Notes under the pieces: model-generated
The model's input: the letters and a program-made list of their open reading frames with translations, nothing else
Databases searched by the model: none
Told to the model about the DNA's origin: nothing
In this document: positions 12,760 to 13,411 of the stretch, piece after piece
Layout of the letters: every line of letters starts with the position of its first letter
How positions within the stretch are numbered: position 1 is the first letter of the stretch
Origin: an uncultured bacterium
Lineage (GTDB): Bacteria > Bacillota > Clostridia > Lachnospirales > Lachnospiraceae
NCBI GenBank assembly: GCA_937893485.1
Contig: CALBJL010000042.1
Location: 1 to 13,411, forward strand
Direction of reading: 5' to 3'
DNA: 13,411 nucleotides
Translations under genes and position numbers: made by a program

Positions 12760-13089
12760 TTACACCTCCTTGAAATCTAGTGTCAGGAATTTCTTCCCGT
12801 AATTTGTTTGTATTCCTTGTAAGCCTAAAATCATCGCATCTACTAAAAGCTTTGCCTGAGCTTCACAACCGGACGGGAAGTTCACGTGAATCGTTCCCGT
12901 ATCCTGATCGGCATCTGCGAGAATCGTCGTTGCCGTCAGCTGTTCCACCGCATTGATCGTATTGATCACGAGCGTTGAAATACCTGCACAGACAATATCC
13001 TCACCCGCATCCGCATAACCGACATGTCCCTCACAGGAAAAACCTGTAAATGCTGTTGCTTGATTTGTGTAAATCGTTACATGTGTCAT
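12760..13089 (-). CDS. prp: Ribosomal-processing cysteine protease Prp
   Basis: Cleaves the N-terminal extension of L27 (YsxB family). The 109 residues have the catalytic histidine H22 (CEGHVGYADAG) and cysteine C34 (EDIVCAGIS), the same positions as in the Staphylococcus enzyme, and the downstream VINTINAVEQL helix. It sits between rplU and rpmA, whose product is its substrate. The ribosome-binding site is weak (GGTGA at plus 13096-13100), which may keep the protease low relative to the ribosomal proteins. Confidence 0.95.
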   Translation of the reverse strand: MTHVTIYTNQATAFTGFSCEGHVGYADAGEDIVCAGISTLVINTINAVEQLTATTILADADQDTGTIHVNFPSGCEAQAKLLVDAMILGLQGIQTNYGKKFLTLDFKEV

Positions 13090-13108
13090 AACAATTCACC
13101 AGTATCAA

Positions 13109-13411
13109 TTAGCCATTAATCTTTTCAATCTTCACCTGAGTGAACGCCTGTCTGTGACCGTTTTTCTTATGATAACCGGTTTTTCTCTTATACTTGTAAA
13201 CGATAACCTTCTTGCCGCGTCCTTCTTTTACAACGCTTGCAGTTACAGTTGCGTCCTTGACATCATCTGCAACCTTCATGGTTCCGTCGTTTACAGCAAT
13301 CACCTGATCAAAAGTAACAGTCTCGCCAGCTTCTACACCAAGCTTTTCAATGGTAATGATATCGCCCTCGGATACTTTGTACTGCTTACCACCTGTTGCT
13401 ATAATTGCGTA
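13109..13411 (-). CDS. rplU: 50S ribosomal protein L21 (5' partial)
   Basis: bL21 binds 23S rRNA early in 50S assembly. The frame stays open to the window edge and reads YAIIATGGKQYKVSEGDI there, which aligns from residue 2 of L21, so only the start codon is probably missing. One hundred residues are visible, ending with the conserved KRKTGYHKKNGHRQ segment and QVKIEKING. It is first in the rplU-prp-rpmA group; any L21 leader or promoter lies outside the window. Confidence 0.97.
   Translation of the reverse strand, partial: YAIIATGGKQYKVSEGDIITIEKLGVEAGETVTFDQVIAVNDGTMKVADDVKDATVTASVVKEGRGKKVIVYKYKRKTGYHKKNGHRQAFTQVKIEKING

Noticed and set aside
1..13411. Mobile element, prophage, defence or CRISPR system
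   Set aside because: The only recombinase sits in a housekeeping context, no spaced direct repeats or transposase were found, and nearly all coding frames belong to known core families.

Overview
The window is ordinary chromosomal core DNA from a low-to-mid GC Firmicute, most likely a Clostridia gut anaerobe of the Lachnospiraceae (Roseburia/Agathobacter-like). Four things support this. The ribosomal protein L27 has the Firmicute-type cleavable N-terminus, with the Prp protease gene beside it. A LexA gene sits divergent from a LysM (YneA-like) gene behind Bacillus-type SOS boxes. The obgE-yhbY-nadD-yqeK-rsfS gene order is Firmicute-like, and Shine-Dalgarno sites are strong throughout. The genus is inferred from overall resemblance, not proven.

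Layout. (1) Plus strand, 2-4061: a partial ylmH (S4 RNA-binding protein), aroB (shikimate pathway), lspA (lipoprotein signal peptidase) and an RluA/RluD-family pseudouridine synthase are closely packed. They are followed by a cytidylate-kinase-like protein that appears to have its own promoter directly after the preceding stop codon. (2) Minus strand, 4048-5289: a TtcA-family PP-loop tRNA thiolase and dtd (D-aminoacyl-tRNA deacylase). (3) Plus strand, 5392-6450: a tyrosine recombinase of XerS-like size, ending in a bidirectional terminator. (4) Minus strand, 6515-7726: an SPFH/virion-core-like protein with a Gln-rich linker and two tandem zinc ribbons. (5) 7996-9142: a divergent SOS pair, a YneA-like LysM division inhibitor (minus) and lexA (plus), sharing 196 bp that hold two promoters and four LexA-box-like palindromes. 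(6) Minus strand, 9234-13411: the ribosome/GTPase/NAD cluster, transcribed rplU-prp-rpmA, terminator, obgE-yhbY-nadD-yqeK-rsfS.

How the genes fit together. The right-hand cluster is a growth operon. L21 and L27 are made with the protease that matures L27. Obg, YhbY and RsfS act on 50S assembly or silencing, NadD makes NAD, and YqeK removes Ap4A. In the SOS pair, LexA is expected to repress itself and the YneA-like protein until DNA damage triggers its self-cleavage, when division is held back. The left part mixes translation and tRNA-quality genes with envelope and shikimate functions.

I see no rRNA, tRNA, CRISPR array, insertion sequence, prophage or defence island. The points most worth a second look are the dense SOS control region, the SPFH-zinc-ribbon protein standing without recognisable partners, the cytidylate-kinase-like protein with an altered P-loop, the XerS-like recombinase, and two clusters of intergenic stem-loops that may belong to a dispersed repeat family. 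Three start sites are placed downstream of the longest open frame because a Shine-Dalgarno site decides them: lspA at 1905, the kinase-like gene at 3438 and yhbY at 11098. The lexA start at 8525 is set the same way.
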